From the NCBI GenBank assembly GCA_024226935.1, contig JAAELK010000505.1:1-64000 (forward strand): 64,000 bases of DNA, read 5' to 3'. Source of the DNA: Desulfobacteraceae bacterium (GTDB taxonomy: Bacteria > Desulfobacterota > Desulfobacteria > Desulfobacterales > Desulfobacteraceae). This document shows, piece by piece, positions 43,200 through 51,241 of this stretch; positions within the stretch are counted from its first letter, which is position 1; each line of letters opens with the position of its first letter. The notes beneath the pieces were generated by a model that saw nothing but the letters and a program-made list of their open reading frames with translations, had not been told where the DNA came from and ran no database searches. The translations under genes were made by a program, and so were the position numbers.

Positions 43200-45524
43200 C
43201 TATTTTTTATTTGGAAAAAATACTGAAAATATTGTGTGTCCTGAATTTAAGCAATCTTTTTGATTGGTGCAAAATTTACATTTGAGAATGTCCCCCGGAC
43301 AGTTTTCTTTTTTGTTTTTAACTAGAAAACAGCATCGTTTGGATTCTACTTTAATGGTAAATCCCAGGCGATGTGAAAAGAGTTTCATTCGTAATAGATC
43401 GGCTCCTTTTCCTCCGGCATTGAAATAAAAGGGGTTTTTGGTGGAATAGAGCAGGGTTTCCTGGGTGGTGAAGAATCCATCAAAAATTCGTTTCTGGTCA
43501 TCTGTTTCAATGCCCACGCCAAAATCATGAACTTTAAAAAGGATTCCTTTATCCAGGGTCTGGGCGAATATGTCGATTCGGCCCCGGTCCGGTGTGTTTT
43601 CGATGGCATTTCTAATCAGTCCCCCCATGATCTTGTTCAATACATCCGGTGGTATCAGGAGGGATAAAGGCTTTTCCTGGATGTTAATATTTATTTTGAT
43701 ATGCCTGAAATGAAACTCTGGTATCATTTTATGGTAGATATCTTTGAACGCCTTTGAAAGGTCAATTGTTTTATGATTTTGTGGTCTGTGGCCGAATTTT
43801 TCATCAATGAGTTTTTTGATGGATTCGCTTAGAAGGTTTGGATTAAAATTGTCATTATGAAGGTATGTTTCAATAAGTGTTTCCAGCTCATCTTGGCAGG
43901 CCGTAAGCATTTTTAGTAATAATAGTCTGGCAGAGTAAGTTTTATTTTCCATTATATCTGCCACTTCATTCTGGATATCCACAATACGGCTCAGGTTTCT
44001 TTCAATTCGATTCAAGGTGGTATCTATTTTGATATGGGGAAGGCCGGTGAGTTTTTTTCTTAAAATATGCAAGGAGCCTGTGAGGATGGCTACCGGAGTT
44101 TTGAGTTCGTGGGACAGATGATTGATGGCTTTGCTTTTTGCCCGGTTCAGGGAAGCTACATTTCGGTAAGCATCTTTCAGGGCATCGGAAAATCGAGCAT
44201 TTTCAATGGATATGGCAGCGGTTCCGCCAATCATGGTCAAAAGCTCCATATCATTGTCATTAAAGAGATTGAGTTTTTTGTTAATGGCACAGAGAACGCC
44301 AATGATACGGCCATCACTTTTAATGGGAACTCCCATGATACTTCGGGTTTGATACCCAAGTTTTTTGTCTCGTTCCGGATAGTTAGCAAGGGATGCATCG
44401 GCATGGTTTACCAGGACCGCCTGACCGGTTTTTATGACCTTGCCGGCAAAAACTTCGTCCAGGGTGAATCTTATTTCCTTGGCCCGTTCCTGGGTGGTGG
44501 AATCATCATAGGATGCCCCGATAAAAAAGAGGTCTTCTTTGATTTCATCATAGAGTAATACAACTGCGCCTTCTGTGTTCAGCAGTTCCTTTATCTCCTT
44601 TGAAATATAGTCCATCAACTCTTCCAAGTCTGGATATTCCGGCAGTGCCGAAGAGATTTTCATGATGGTCTTGTTGTTGGCTGCCAGTCTTTTTTCTTTA
44701 GTTATATCTCTTAAAATAACAAAATTTTCTGTTTTGTTTTCTTTAAATCTGGTATGGGATGCCGCCCAGATCACCACATCCAGAATTTTGCCGTCCTGGG
44801 TAAGTCTCTTGGTTTCATACCGGCTAAGTTGTTTGTCTTTTTGTAATTGAGTCAGAATATCATGGGTTTCGGCTTCTAAAAATTGGGGAACAAAAGGAAG
44901 GGGTTTGCCAAAAAGGTTTTCCAGGGTCCAACCAAAAATTGTTGTAAATGCGGGGTTTACATAGGAGACTAGGTTATTATCATTGTAGACGATAATCGGG
45001 TAGGGAATAAATTCCAGAATTTTTCTATAGATTCTATAAAGTTCATTGATTTTTCGTTCATTGATTTTTTCTTCGGTCACATCCTGTAGGGTCTCGACGG
45101 CGCTTGTAATGTCTCCTTTATTGTTTGTAATGGTTGCGGCGGTAAAAAAAAGCCATTTTCCTTCGGGTGGGAGATCCGGAAAAAAATCTGTGGCGGCAAA
45201 CCTCTTTTTGTCAAAAACAGCTGGATCATATTTAAATCCATAATATTCTATGATTTTGCGATCCGAGGACTTATCGATGATAAGATCGGCCATGACCGGC
45301 CGTTTATTGGCGTAAAAGGATTTCCATTGGGAATCGGTGCCAACCATCTTTTTTGAACTTAATCCGGTTAATTCTTCGAGGGCCTGGTTGAAATGGGTGA
45401 TTTTATGGTTCTTGTCCAGAACAAAAAGTGGAATCGGAGCCTTGGAAATAATCTTGTTCAATTTCTGGTTTTCCTCTTCCAGTGCTTTGATTTTTTTTAG
45501 TAAGTTGGTTTCGTTAGTACCCAT
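43200..45524 (-). CDS. PAS-PAS-GAF sensor histidine kinase with C-terminal Cys cluster
   Basis: Start set at MGTNETNLL (774 residues; GGAG five bases ahead). The open frame extends to 46040 but that part is antisense to a plus-strand kinase gene. Order: coiled coil 1-25, PAS 28-130, PAS 150-260, GAF 285-430 (AVVLLYDEIKEDLFFIGASY, GVPIKSDGRIIGVLCAI), phosphotransfer domain (NHLSHELKTPVAILTGSL), long helical linker, ATPase domain (IMGGLIRNAIENTPDRG, VHDFGVGIETDDQ). The end carries C742-x6-C749-x2-C752-x5-C758, a spacing that could hold zinc or an iron-sulphur cluster. It is cytoplasmic, with no membrane segment. It probably signals to the receiver protein at 46449-46970. Confidence 0.85.
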   Translation of the reverse strand: MGTNETNLLKKIKALEEENQKLNKIISKAPIPLFVLDKNHKITHFNQALEELTGLSSKKMVGTDSQWKSFYANKRPVMADLIIDKSSDRKIIEYYGFKYDPAVFDKKRFAATDFFPDLPPEGKWLFFTAATITNNKGDITSAVETLQDVTEEKINERKINELYRIYRKILEFIPYPIIVYNDNNLVSYVNPAFTTIFGWTLENLFGKPLPFVPQFLEAETHDILTQLQKDKQLSRYETKRLTQDGKILDVVIWAASHTRFKENKTENFVILRDITKEKRLAANNKTIMKISSALPEYPDLEELMDYISKEIKELLNTEGAVVLLYDEIKEDLFFIGASYDDSTTQERAKEIRFTLDEVFAGKVIKTGQAVLVNHADASLANYPERDKKLGYQTRSIMGVPIKSDGRIIGVLCAINKKLNLFNDNDMELLTMIGGTAAISIENARFSDALKDAYRNVASLNRAKSKAINHLSHELKTPVAILTGSLHILRKKLTGLPHIKIDTTLNRIERNLSRIVDIQNEVADIMENKTYSARLLLLKMLTACQDELETLIETYLHNDNFNPNLLSESIKKLIDEKFGHRPQNHKTIDLSKAFKDIYHKMIPEFHFRHIKININIQEKPLSLLIPPDVLNKIMGGLIRNAIENTPDRGRIDIFAQTLDKGILFKVHDFGVGIETDDQKRIFDGFFTTQETLLYSTKNPFYFNAGGKGADLLRMKLFSHRLGFTIKVESKRCCFLVKNKKENCPGDILKCKFCTNQKDCLNSGHTIFSVFFPNKK

Positions 45525-45692
45525 AAAAACTCCAAAAGACTTTACAAGATTGAAGGATCCCCGTATAACAATTGATGATTTCAGCGTTCTTAAATGAGGG
45601 CCAACGCACAGAATGGGCCCTTTGCAACAATTGTCATCAATATATAGAATCATTGATCTAAATTGCAAGGATTTTAAGGGGTGGAAAAAAGT

Positions 45693-46433
45693 ATGTCCGA
45701 TACCACGATTAAAACTGAAATTTTGATTCACGATCTTAAAGGACCGATTTGTGTCATTGATGCCGGGGCAAAATCCCTTTTGAACCATCAGGATTCCTAT
45801 GGGCCGCTGACAAAAAAGCAGAGCAAGGTGATAAAGCGTATTATCAGGAATACCCTGGTCGCCCAGCGGCTCGTTAATGATGTCCTGGAACTTGGTCGAT
45901 CCAGGGAAGGGGTGATGATAACCTCCGATTTTAGTATTTGTACCCTTGTGGTTGAGGTGCTGGTGGAAATCTTTGATATATTCGATCCCGGGATTGTTGA
46001 TATTATCCGGAAGGTGAAATCCTATGCCGAGCTTGAACAAGTGTTAAATCCCGCAGGCATCAGGCTGGACTTTGACAGCAAAATGTGGAAAACCATTGTT
46101 CATCTGGATGCTGCCAAGATGAAACAGATATTGAGAAACCTTGTGACCAATGCTTTTAAGCATCGTGTTTGTCTGGTAGAAATTTGGGGTCGTATTGAAA
46201 AAAAACAGATGATCTTAAGGGTTATCGATGATGGCCGGGGCGTACCATCGGTAAATCATCAACGGATTTTTGAAAGCTATTTTACCACAGAAGAGTCTGT
46301 TGAGACTGCCGTCGAAAGTCATGGTTTGGGTCTTGCCGGTGCTATGGTGCTGCTTAAGAATATGGGGGGGGGGCTTACGCTTAGGTCCAACGATGGAAAA
46401 GGGACTGAGTTTATAGTGACAGTCCCATTATAA
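45693..46433 (+). CDS. Small stand-alone histidine kinase
   Basis: Start taken at MSDTTIKTEI (246 residues), eight bases after AAGGGGTGG; GTG four codons earlier is possible. It has a phosphotransfer His in EILIHDLKGPICVID, a helical dimerisation region, and an ATPase domain with LRNLVTNAFKHR, VIDDGRGVPS and SHGLGLAGAMVLLKNMGGGL. No sensor domain is present, so it may respond to a partner protein. It diverges from the large PAS kinase (169-base gap) and converges on the receiver gene (15-base gap), forming a compact signalling cluster. Confidence 0.82.
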   Translation: MSDTTIKTEILIHDLKGPICVIDAGAKSLLNHQDSYGPLTKKQSKVIKRIIRNTLVAQRLVNDVLELGRSREGVMITSDFSICTLVVEVLVEIFDIFDPGIVDIIRKVKSYAELEQVLNPAGIRLDFDSKMWKTIVHLDAAKMKQILRNLVTNAFKHRVCLVEIWGRIEKKQMILRVIDDGRGVPSVNHQRIFESYFTTEESVETAVESHGLGLAGAMVLLKNMGGGLTLRSNDGKGTEFIVTVPL

Positions 46434-46448
46434 AAAGTGGCTGGTAAA

Positions 46449-46970
46449 TTAAAATTTTTGAATATCATCCCTGGCAGCCATCTGCTTATCATCAAATTCA
46501 TCCCAAAAATCTTGATTTTGTTTTCGCCACCCTTCTCCAAACAGCTTGTCAAATACAGGCTTTAGCAGTGAAAACCAGGTGACATGGGTTTTTTTTCCCT
46601 GCTCCTTTGCTGTGAGCACATCTGCTATAAATAGTGAAATATTCAACAGCTTGTCCTTGGGTACATAGGCATCGGCTCCTTGTTCAATGGATAATTTGAG
46701 GTTATCCGGGGTCAGGGCGTGGGCGGTCAGCATGATGGCGGGGATATCCAGTTTATGCGTGATTTTTAAAAGTGCATGGCCCCGCACACCCATGATGTCC
46801 AGAATGGCGACATCATAGGTGTTATTTTTAAGGCAAATCACGGCTGATTCAAAGGTGGAGGCTAAATCTGTTTTGCAGCAATATAGCAGCTCTTCAAGGG
46901 TCTCAAGGATATCTGATTCATCGTCTACCAGAAGTATCCTTTTGTTTTTAAGAATGCGTTGATGATTCAT
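46449..46970 (-). CDS. Receiver protein with the same novel C-terminal tail
   Basis: A 173-residue response regulator without DNA-binding domain. The receiver has D16/D17, phospho-acceptor D58 (AILDIMGV), T82 and K105 (VPKDKL). Residues 132-162 (WFSLLKPVFDKLF, GEGWR, FWDEFDDK) match the tail of the Usp-REC fusion at 33588-34490. The receiver domains are also alike (AILDIMGV-G, MLTAHALTP-NL). The partners are probably the two kinases next to it. Output is by protein interaction, perhaps through the tail. Confidence 0.85.
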   Translation of the reverse strand: MNHQRILKNKRILLVDDESDILETLEELLYCCKTDLASTFESAVICLKNNTYDVAILDIMGVRGHALLKITHKLDIPAIMLTAHALTPDNLKLSIEQGADAYVPKDKLLNISLFIADVLTAKEQGKKTHVTWFSLLKPVFDKLFGEGWRKQNQDFWDEFDDKQMAARDDIQKF

Positions 46971-47011
46971 TCTTCCCCCCTTATTATTGCATCGTTAGGT
47001 TTGAATACGAC

Positions 47012-48244
47012 TTATTTATTGTATTCAAATTTTCCTAATAATTCAATAACATAATCAATATCAGACCTTGTATGGGCTGCATTGATCTGGAAGCGTATGG
47101 TTTCATCACCCTTGGGCACTACGGGGAAGGTCAGACCCACCACCAGGACTCCATTATCATATAAATATTTTACAAGAGCATGGGTTTTGGCGGTATCCCG
47201 GACCATGAGGGGAACTACAGGATGGGGGCCTGCAATTGATTCCAGGCCTAATCTGTCAAGCCCCTGCCGAAATTGGCTGGTCCTTTCTTTCAGGTGTTTT
47301 AATAATTTCTGGCCTTCCAGGGAGTCGCAGATATCCAACGCTTTTACAGCAGCGGCACAGTCGGCTACACTCAAGGGGTTGGTGTAAATATAGGTATCAG
47401 CTTTTTGCCTCACCGATTCAATTAATATCTTACTTCCGGCAATAAAGCCGCCATTGACCCCAAACGCCTTACCAAAGGTCCCCACGATAATATCTGGAAC
47501 AGCTCCACAATGATCTTGGGTACCCCTTCCGGTATTCCCGTAGGCGCCCATGCCGTGGGAATCATCCACCACCGAGATCACCCCGTCTGTGAATTTGTCA
47601 TCATAGGCCTTGCAGATTTCCACAATTTTATCGATGGGCGCATGGTCTCCCCTCATGCTGAAGATGCCGTCAAAGATTACCACTACCCGCTCAATCTCAG
47701 GTCCCACTTCATCCAAGCAGCGGACAAGATCTGCCATGTCATTGTGCTTGAAAATCCCCTTGTTTGTCCTGGGAATATTGCTGATGCGCATGGCTCTTAT
47801 GATGCTGTTGTGGTTGAGTTGGTCACCTATCCAATGGGTTTTTTTGTCGGAAATGGACAGGGCCAGGCCGCAATTAGCCGTGTAGGCGGAATTGAAAATT
47901 TTGGAGGAGGGTTTTCCCAAAAATTCAGAGATCCGCTGTTCCAGTCTTTGATGGTGGATAAAAGTTCCGTCGATGAATCGAACTGCTCCCGGCCCTACGC
48001 CGAATTGGTGGGTGGCTCTGTCTGCTGCCTCAATCAGTTCCGGGTGGTTTGAAAGGGATAAATAGGAATTTGAGTTGAGTCGGATAAACTCTTTGTTACT
48101 TCCTGAAAGTTTATATCTTGGGCCCCTATCTTCCGTGGGTGGGATATAGTTTTGTATTACCCGTTCGCAAGATTTGGCGCGGCCTTCTTTCTCCAGGGCT
48201 TTAAGTTCTTTTTCTAAGCTTTTGTCAAGTTTTGTTGTGGTCAT
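47012..48244 (-). CDS. kbl: 2-amino-3-ketobutyrate CoA ligase / glycine C-acetyltransferase family
   Basis: A 410-residue alpha-oxoamine synthase. The PLP lysine lies in DIIVGTFGKAFGVNGG; other motifs are NSNSYLSLSNHP, GPGAVRFIDGT, NHNSIIRAMR and DDSHGMGAYGNTGRG. Because tdh lies directly upstream (29-base gap) it most likely cleaves 2-amino-3-ketobutyrate with CoA to glycine and acetyl-CoA, completing threonine degradation. The sequence alone would also allow related acyltransferases (8-amino-7-oxononanoate synthase-like). Confidence 0.9.
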   Translation of the reverse strand: MTTTKLDKSLEKELKALEKEGRAKSCERVIQNYIPPTEDRGPRYKLSGSNKEFIRLNSNSYLSLSNHPELIEAADRATHQFGVGPGAVRFIDGTFIHHQRLEQRISEFLGKPSSKIFNSAYTANCGLALSISDKKTHWIGDQLNHNSIIRAMRISNIPRTNKGIFKHNDMADLVRCLDEVGPEIERVVVIFDGIFSMRGDHAPIDKIVEICKAYDDKFTDGVISVVDDSHGMGAYGNTGRGTQDHCGAVPDIIVGTFGKAFGVNGGFIAGSKILIESVRQKADTYIYTNPLSVADCAAAVKALDICDSLEGQKLLKHLKERTSQFRQGLDRLGLESIAGPHPVVPLMVRDTAKTHALVKYLYDNGVLVVGLTFPVVPKGDETIRFQINAAHTRSDIDYVIELLGKFEYNK

Positions 48245-48273
48245 TTGTTCGCTCCATAAAAAAAATAATCGTT

Positions 48274-49323
48274 TTAATCCCAGTCCAATATTACTTTCCC
48301 CGATTGTCCGGACCCCATGATCTCAAATCCTTTTTGAAAGTCTGAGTAGTGAAAATTATGGGTGATTAAGGGAGATATATCAAGCCCTGTCTGGATCATG
48401 GCGCTCATTTTGTACCAGGTTTCATACATTTCTCTGCCGTATATGCCCTTGATGGTCAGCATGTTAAAAACTATTTTGTTCCAATCGATTGCTGTGTTGT
48501 CCGGCATGATACCGAGCATGGCAATTTTCCCGCCGTGGCACATATTGTCTAAAATGGATTTCAGGGCCATGGGACTTCCAGACATCTCCATGGCAACGTC
48601 AAACCCTTCTTTCATCCCAAGTGTTTTCTGGGCATCTTCAATTGTCTGTTTGCCTACATCAATGGCCAGGGATGCACCTGCTTTTTTTGCCAACTCCAGG
48701 CGGTAGGGGTTGATGTCTGTTACTACAATATGTCTGGCGCCGGAATGTCTGGCAATGGCGGCTGCCATGCAGCCGATGGGTCCGGCACCTGTAATTAAAA
48801 CATCTTCTCCCAGGACATCAAAGGAAAGGGCTGTGTGGGTGGCGTTGCCCAGGGGATCAAAACAGGCCAGAACATCCAGGGGGATTTTTTCATCGCAATA
48901 CCAGACATTGGTCACGGGAATGGCAAGGTATTGGGCAAAGGCTCCGGCACGGTTTACTCCAATACCTTTGGTTCCATTGCATAGGTGTCGGCGACCGGCA
49001 AGGCAGTTGCGGCAGCGCCCGCAGACAATGTGACCTTCACCCGAGACCAGATCTCCTTTTTTGAAATCAACCACATGGGAACCAATTTTTTCAATTTCCC
49101 CGACAAATTCGTGACCCACATGCATGGGGACGGGAATGGTTTGCTGGGACCATTTATCCCAGTTGTAGATATGAATATCCGTACCGCAGATGGCGGTTTT
49201 AATGATTTTGATCAGCACTTCATTGTGTCCGATCTCAGGAATCGGTACTTCTTCCAACCATAGTCCCGGTTCTGGTTTTGACTTTACTAATGCTTTCATT
49301 GTTTTCATGTCATATATATCCAT
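48274..49323 (-). CDS. tdh: L-threonine 3-dehydrogenase
   Basis: A 349-residue zinc alcohol dehydrogenase-like enzyme oxidising L-threonine to 2-amino-3-ketobutyrate with NAD+. Catalytic zinc residues are seen in [13 protein letters not shown] and HVGHEFVGE; the structural zinc Cys residues are in [15 protein letters not shown]; the NAD site is [15 protein letters not shown]-type ends ([20 protein letters not shown]) are conserved. Starts at 49323 or at the ATG six codons in (MKTMKAL); no strong ribosome site decides. It is the first gene of tdh-kbl. Confidence 0.93.
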   Translation of the reverse strand: MDIYDMKTMKALVKSKPEPGLWLEEVPIPEIGHNEVLIKIIKTAICGTDIHIYNWDKWSQQTIPVPMHVGHEFVGEIEKIGSHVVDFKKGDLVSGEGHIVCGRCRNCLAGRRHLCNGTKGIGVNRAGAFAQYLAIPVTNVWYCDEKIPLDVLACFDPLGNATHTALSFDVLGEDVLITGAGPIGCMAAAIARHSGARHIVVTDINPYRLELAKKAGASLAIDVGKQTIEDAQKTLGMKEGFDVAMEMSGSPMALKSILDNMCHGGKIAMLGIMPDNTAIDWNKIVFNMLTIKGIYGREMYETWYKMSAMIQTGLDISPLITHNFHYSDFQKGFEIMGSGQSGKVILDWD

Positions 49324-49563
49324 TTGATTGAAATAAATGTTAGAATTATGTCACAAAATTTCTAATAACATAAATACTTTGAAAATACTATCTTCTATCT
49401 ATGGCAAGAAAACATTTTAGTGAATTTATAATGTAATTTGTTTCTGGCTGTATAGATGCGGTACTGGTAAAGGAACCGGGGAGCTGTGTGGTTAATCTCG
49501 ATGTGGGACAAGAATATACGGGGATAAATTATATTGGTATAACTTTGGTAATCATGCTTGCAA
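49324..49563. other. Leader region upstream of tdh
   Basis: About 240 bases without a recognisable gene, followed to the right by the nested inverted repeat at 49564-49658. It presumably carries the tdh promoter; I cannot name -35/-10 boxes with confidence. A short open stretch (49440-49600) has no start codon and matches nothing I know. Confidence 0.35.
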
Positions 49564-49658
49564 CATCACCAGATGTTTCAAAAACTGCAACCGGCCGTTA
49601 AAAGATCTAATTATTTTTTTAACGGCCGGTCCATGGTTCTACATCTCATCTGGTGATG
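49564..49658. terminator. Nested inverted repeats ending the PHA operon
   Basis: Outer pair: CATCACCAGATG (49564-49575) and CATCTGGTGATG (49647-49658), perfect 12 bp. Inner pair: ACCGGCCGTTAAAA (49590-49603) and TTTTAACGGCCGGT (49617-49630), perfect 14 bp with a T-run. The inner stem looks like a bidirectional terminator between phaJ (ending at 49707) and tdh. The outer stem is unusual. Confidence 0.75.
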
Positions 49659-49706
49659 GAGTATTGCCTTTATGAAAAGGATAGAATTTTGGGTCCGGTT
49701 ATTTTT

Positions 49707-50135
49707 TTAAGTTTTTTCCATTCTGGGAGGGAGTACCAGGGCCGTTCCTGTTAGCACCATTGTGCCATCCTGTTTTGTGCAGGTGGTCTTTAAGGATATT
49801 CTGTTTTTCACTTTATCAATTTCAATTATTTCAACCCTTGCTTTAACGGTATCACCAAATAGGACAGGTGCCAAAAACTTTAAATCCTGGCCCATATAGA
49901 TGGTGCCTGGTCCTGGCAGCTTTGTACCAATCACGGTAGAGATAAATCCGGCCAAAAGTATGCCGTGGGCAATTCTTTCTTTGAATATGGTCTGTTTTGC
50001 ATACTCTTTGTCGATATGGGCAGGGTTTAAATCACCTGTGATTCCTGCAAAAGTATAGACATCGGATTCAGAAATTGTTTTTGTGAACTCAGCCCAATTA
50101 CCGATTTCTAATTCATTAATACTTTTTCCAATCAT
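49707..50135 (-). CDS. phaJ: (R)-specific enoyl-CoA hydratase, MaoC/PhaJ type
   Basis: A 142-residue hot-dog-fold hydratase of normal PhaJ length. The hydratase-2 motif with catalytic Asp and His is present (TGDLNPAHIDKEYA, then RIAHGILLAGFISTVIG). It converts trans-2-enoyl-CoA into (R)-3-hydroxyacyl-CoA, the substrate of PHA synthase. Its start lies 17 bases after the phaC stop. This supplies PHA monomers straight from the beta-oxidation intermediates produced by genes elsewhere in the window, with no need for PhaB. Confidence 0.92.
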   Translation of the reverse strand: MIGKSINELEIGNWAEFTKTISESDVYTFAGITGDLNPAHIDKEYAKQTIFKERIAHGILLAGFISTVIGTKLPGPGTIYMGQDLKFLAPVLFGDTVKARVEIIEIDKVKNRISLKTTCTKQDGTMVLTGTALVLPPRMEKT

Positions 50136-50152
50136 GGTAGATTCCTTTTTAA

Positions 50153-51211
50153 TTAATTTTCCCTTTGTTTGAGCCAGCTTGCAATTTTAGGAGCAAAGGC
50201 TTTCTGGCATTTGGAACTGACATAAATACCGATATGCCCGGTGTTTAAACAGACATTGCTGGCGTCTTCAGAAGCTACTTTTTTAATTAGTTGGTCACAG
50301 GCTTCGGGCGGTACAAGGTGATCATATTTGCCAAAAAAGTTTAAAAGCGGCATGGTGATATTATTCAGATCTATCCTTTTACCATCAACCTCCATTTTAC
50401 TTTGAATAAGAAGATTGTTTTTATAACAATCGTTTATAAATTGTTCAAAAGTGGCCCCGGGAAGATCTGGACTGTCAAAAATCCACTGTTCCATTCTGAC
50501 AAAATTCTCAACAAAATCAGTGTCCTCTATATTGTTGATAAAACCCACATATTTATCGATCATCAAACGTGCAGGATTTAGGAGGAGAAAACCAAGATTC
50601 ATTATATCTCCAGGCATATTTTTGTAGTGTTTTCCCAGTAATTCAGCACCGATATTTTTCATCCAGATGTGGAGTAATCCCTTATCTGTATCAAAACTTG
50701 TGGGGGTTACGCTTGTCACAAGATTTTTAACTTTTTCTGGATAAAGTGCCGCATATATTGTTGAGAAAGTTCCACCCATGCAGATTCCCATGAGATTAAT
50801 TTTGGGTATTTGATCATGGCGCGCCCGGATAAAATCGACAAAGGTATCCATATAACCATTTACATGGTCCCCGATGGTCTGAAATTGATCTTTTCTAGTT
50901 GGATATCCCCATTCAACCATATATATTTCAATACCCAGTTCAAGCAAGGTTGCGATCACACTTCTTTCTGGCTGTAGATCCAGCATTGTTTCTCTGTTTA
51001 TTAATGCGTATGTTATTAAAAGTGGAATTTTGTGGGTAATCTTGTGAGGTTTATAATACTTGAGTTTTACCCTGTCCATTTCATAAACAATTTCGTGGGG
51101 CGTAACAGCAATGTCTGGCTTAAGAGGTGTGTTTAAAATGTTTGACGAATTCTGAAATTCTTCAAGTCTTGTCAAGGTATCATTGATGTGATTTTCCATT
51201 ACCTTAAGCAT
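50153..51211 (-). CDS. phaC: Class III PHA synthase, PhaC subunit
   Basis: A 352-residue alpha/beta-hydrolase-fold polymerase of the length typical for class III. The triad is C144 in MGICMGGTFS, D297 in FFGKYDHLVP and H326 in NTGHIGIYV, each five residues lower than in Allochromatium PhaC (C149/D302/H331). It polymerises (R)-3-hydroxyacyl-CoA on granules together with PhaE, whose gene lies 30 bases upstream. Confidence 0.95.
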   Translation of the reverse strand: MLKVMENHINDTLTRLEEFQNSSNILNTPLKPDIAVTPHEIVYEMDRVKLKYYKPHKITHKIPLLITYALINRETMLDLQPERSVIATLLELGIEIYMVEWGYPTRKDQFQTIGDHVNGYMDTFVDFIRARHDQIPKINLMGICMGGTFSTIYAALYPEKVKNLVTSVTPTSFDTDKGLLHIWMKNIGAELLGKHYKNMPGDIMNLGFLLLNPARLMIDKYVGFINNIEDTDFVENFVRMEQWIFDSPDLPGATFEQFINDCYKNNLLIQSKMEVDGKRIDLNNITMPLLNFFGKYDHLVPPEACDQLIKKVASEDASNVCLNTGHIGIYVSSKCQKAFAPKIASWLKQREN

Positions 51212-51241
51212 GGCTTTCCTTTCTTTTTAAGGTTTTTCTAT

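Noticed and set aside
45525-46040. N-terminal 172-residue extension of the PAS-PAS-GAF kinase reading frame
   Set aside because: It is antisense to the plus-strand kinase at 45693-46433, has no domain, and a proper ribosome site precedes the ATG at 45524.
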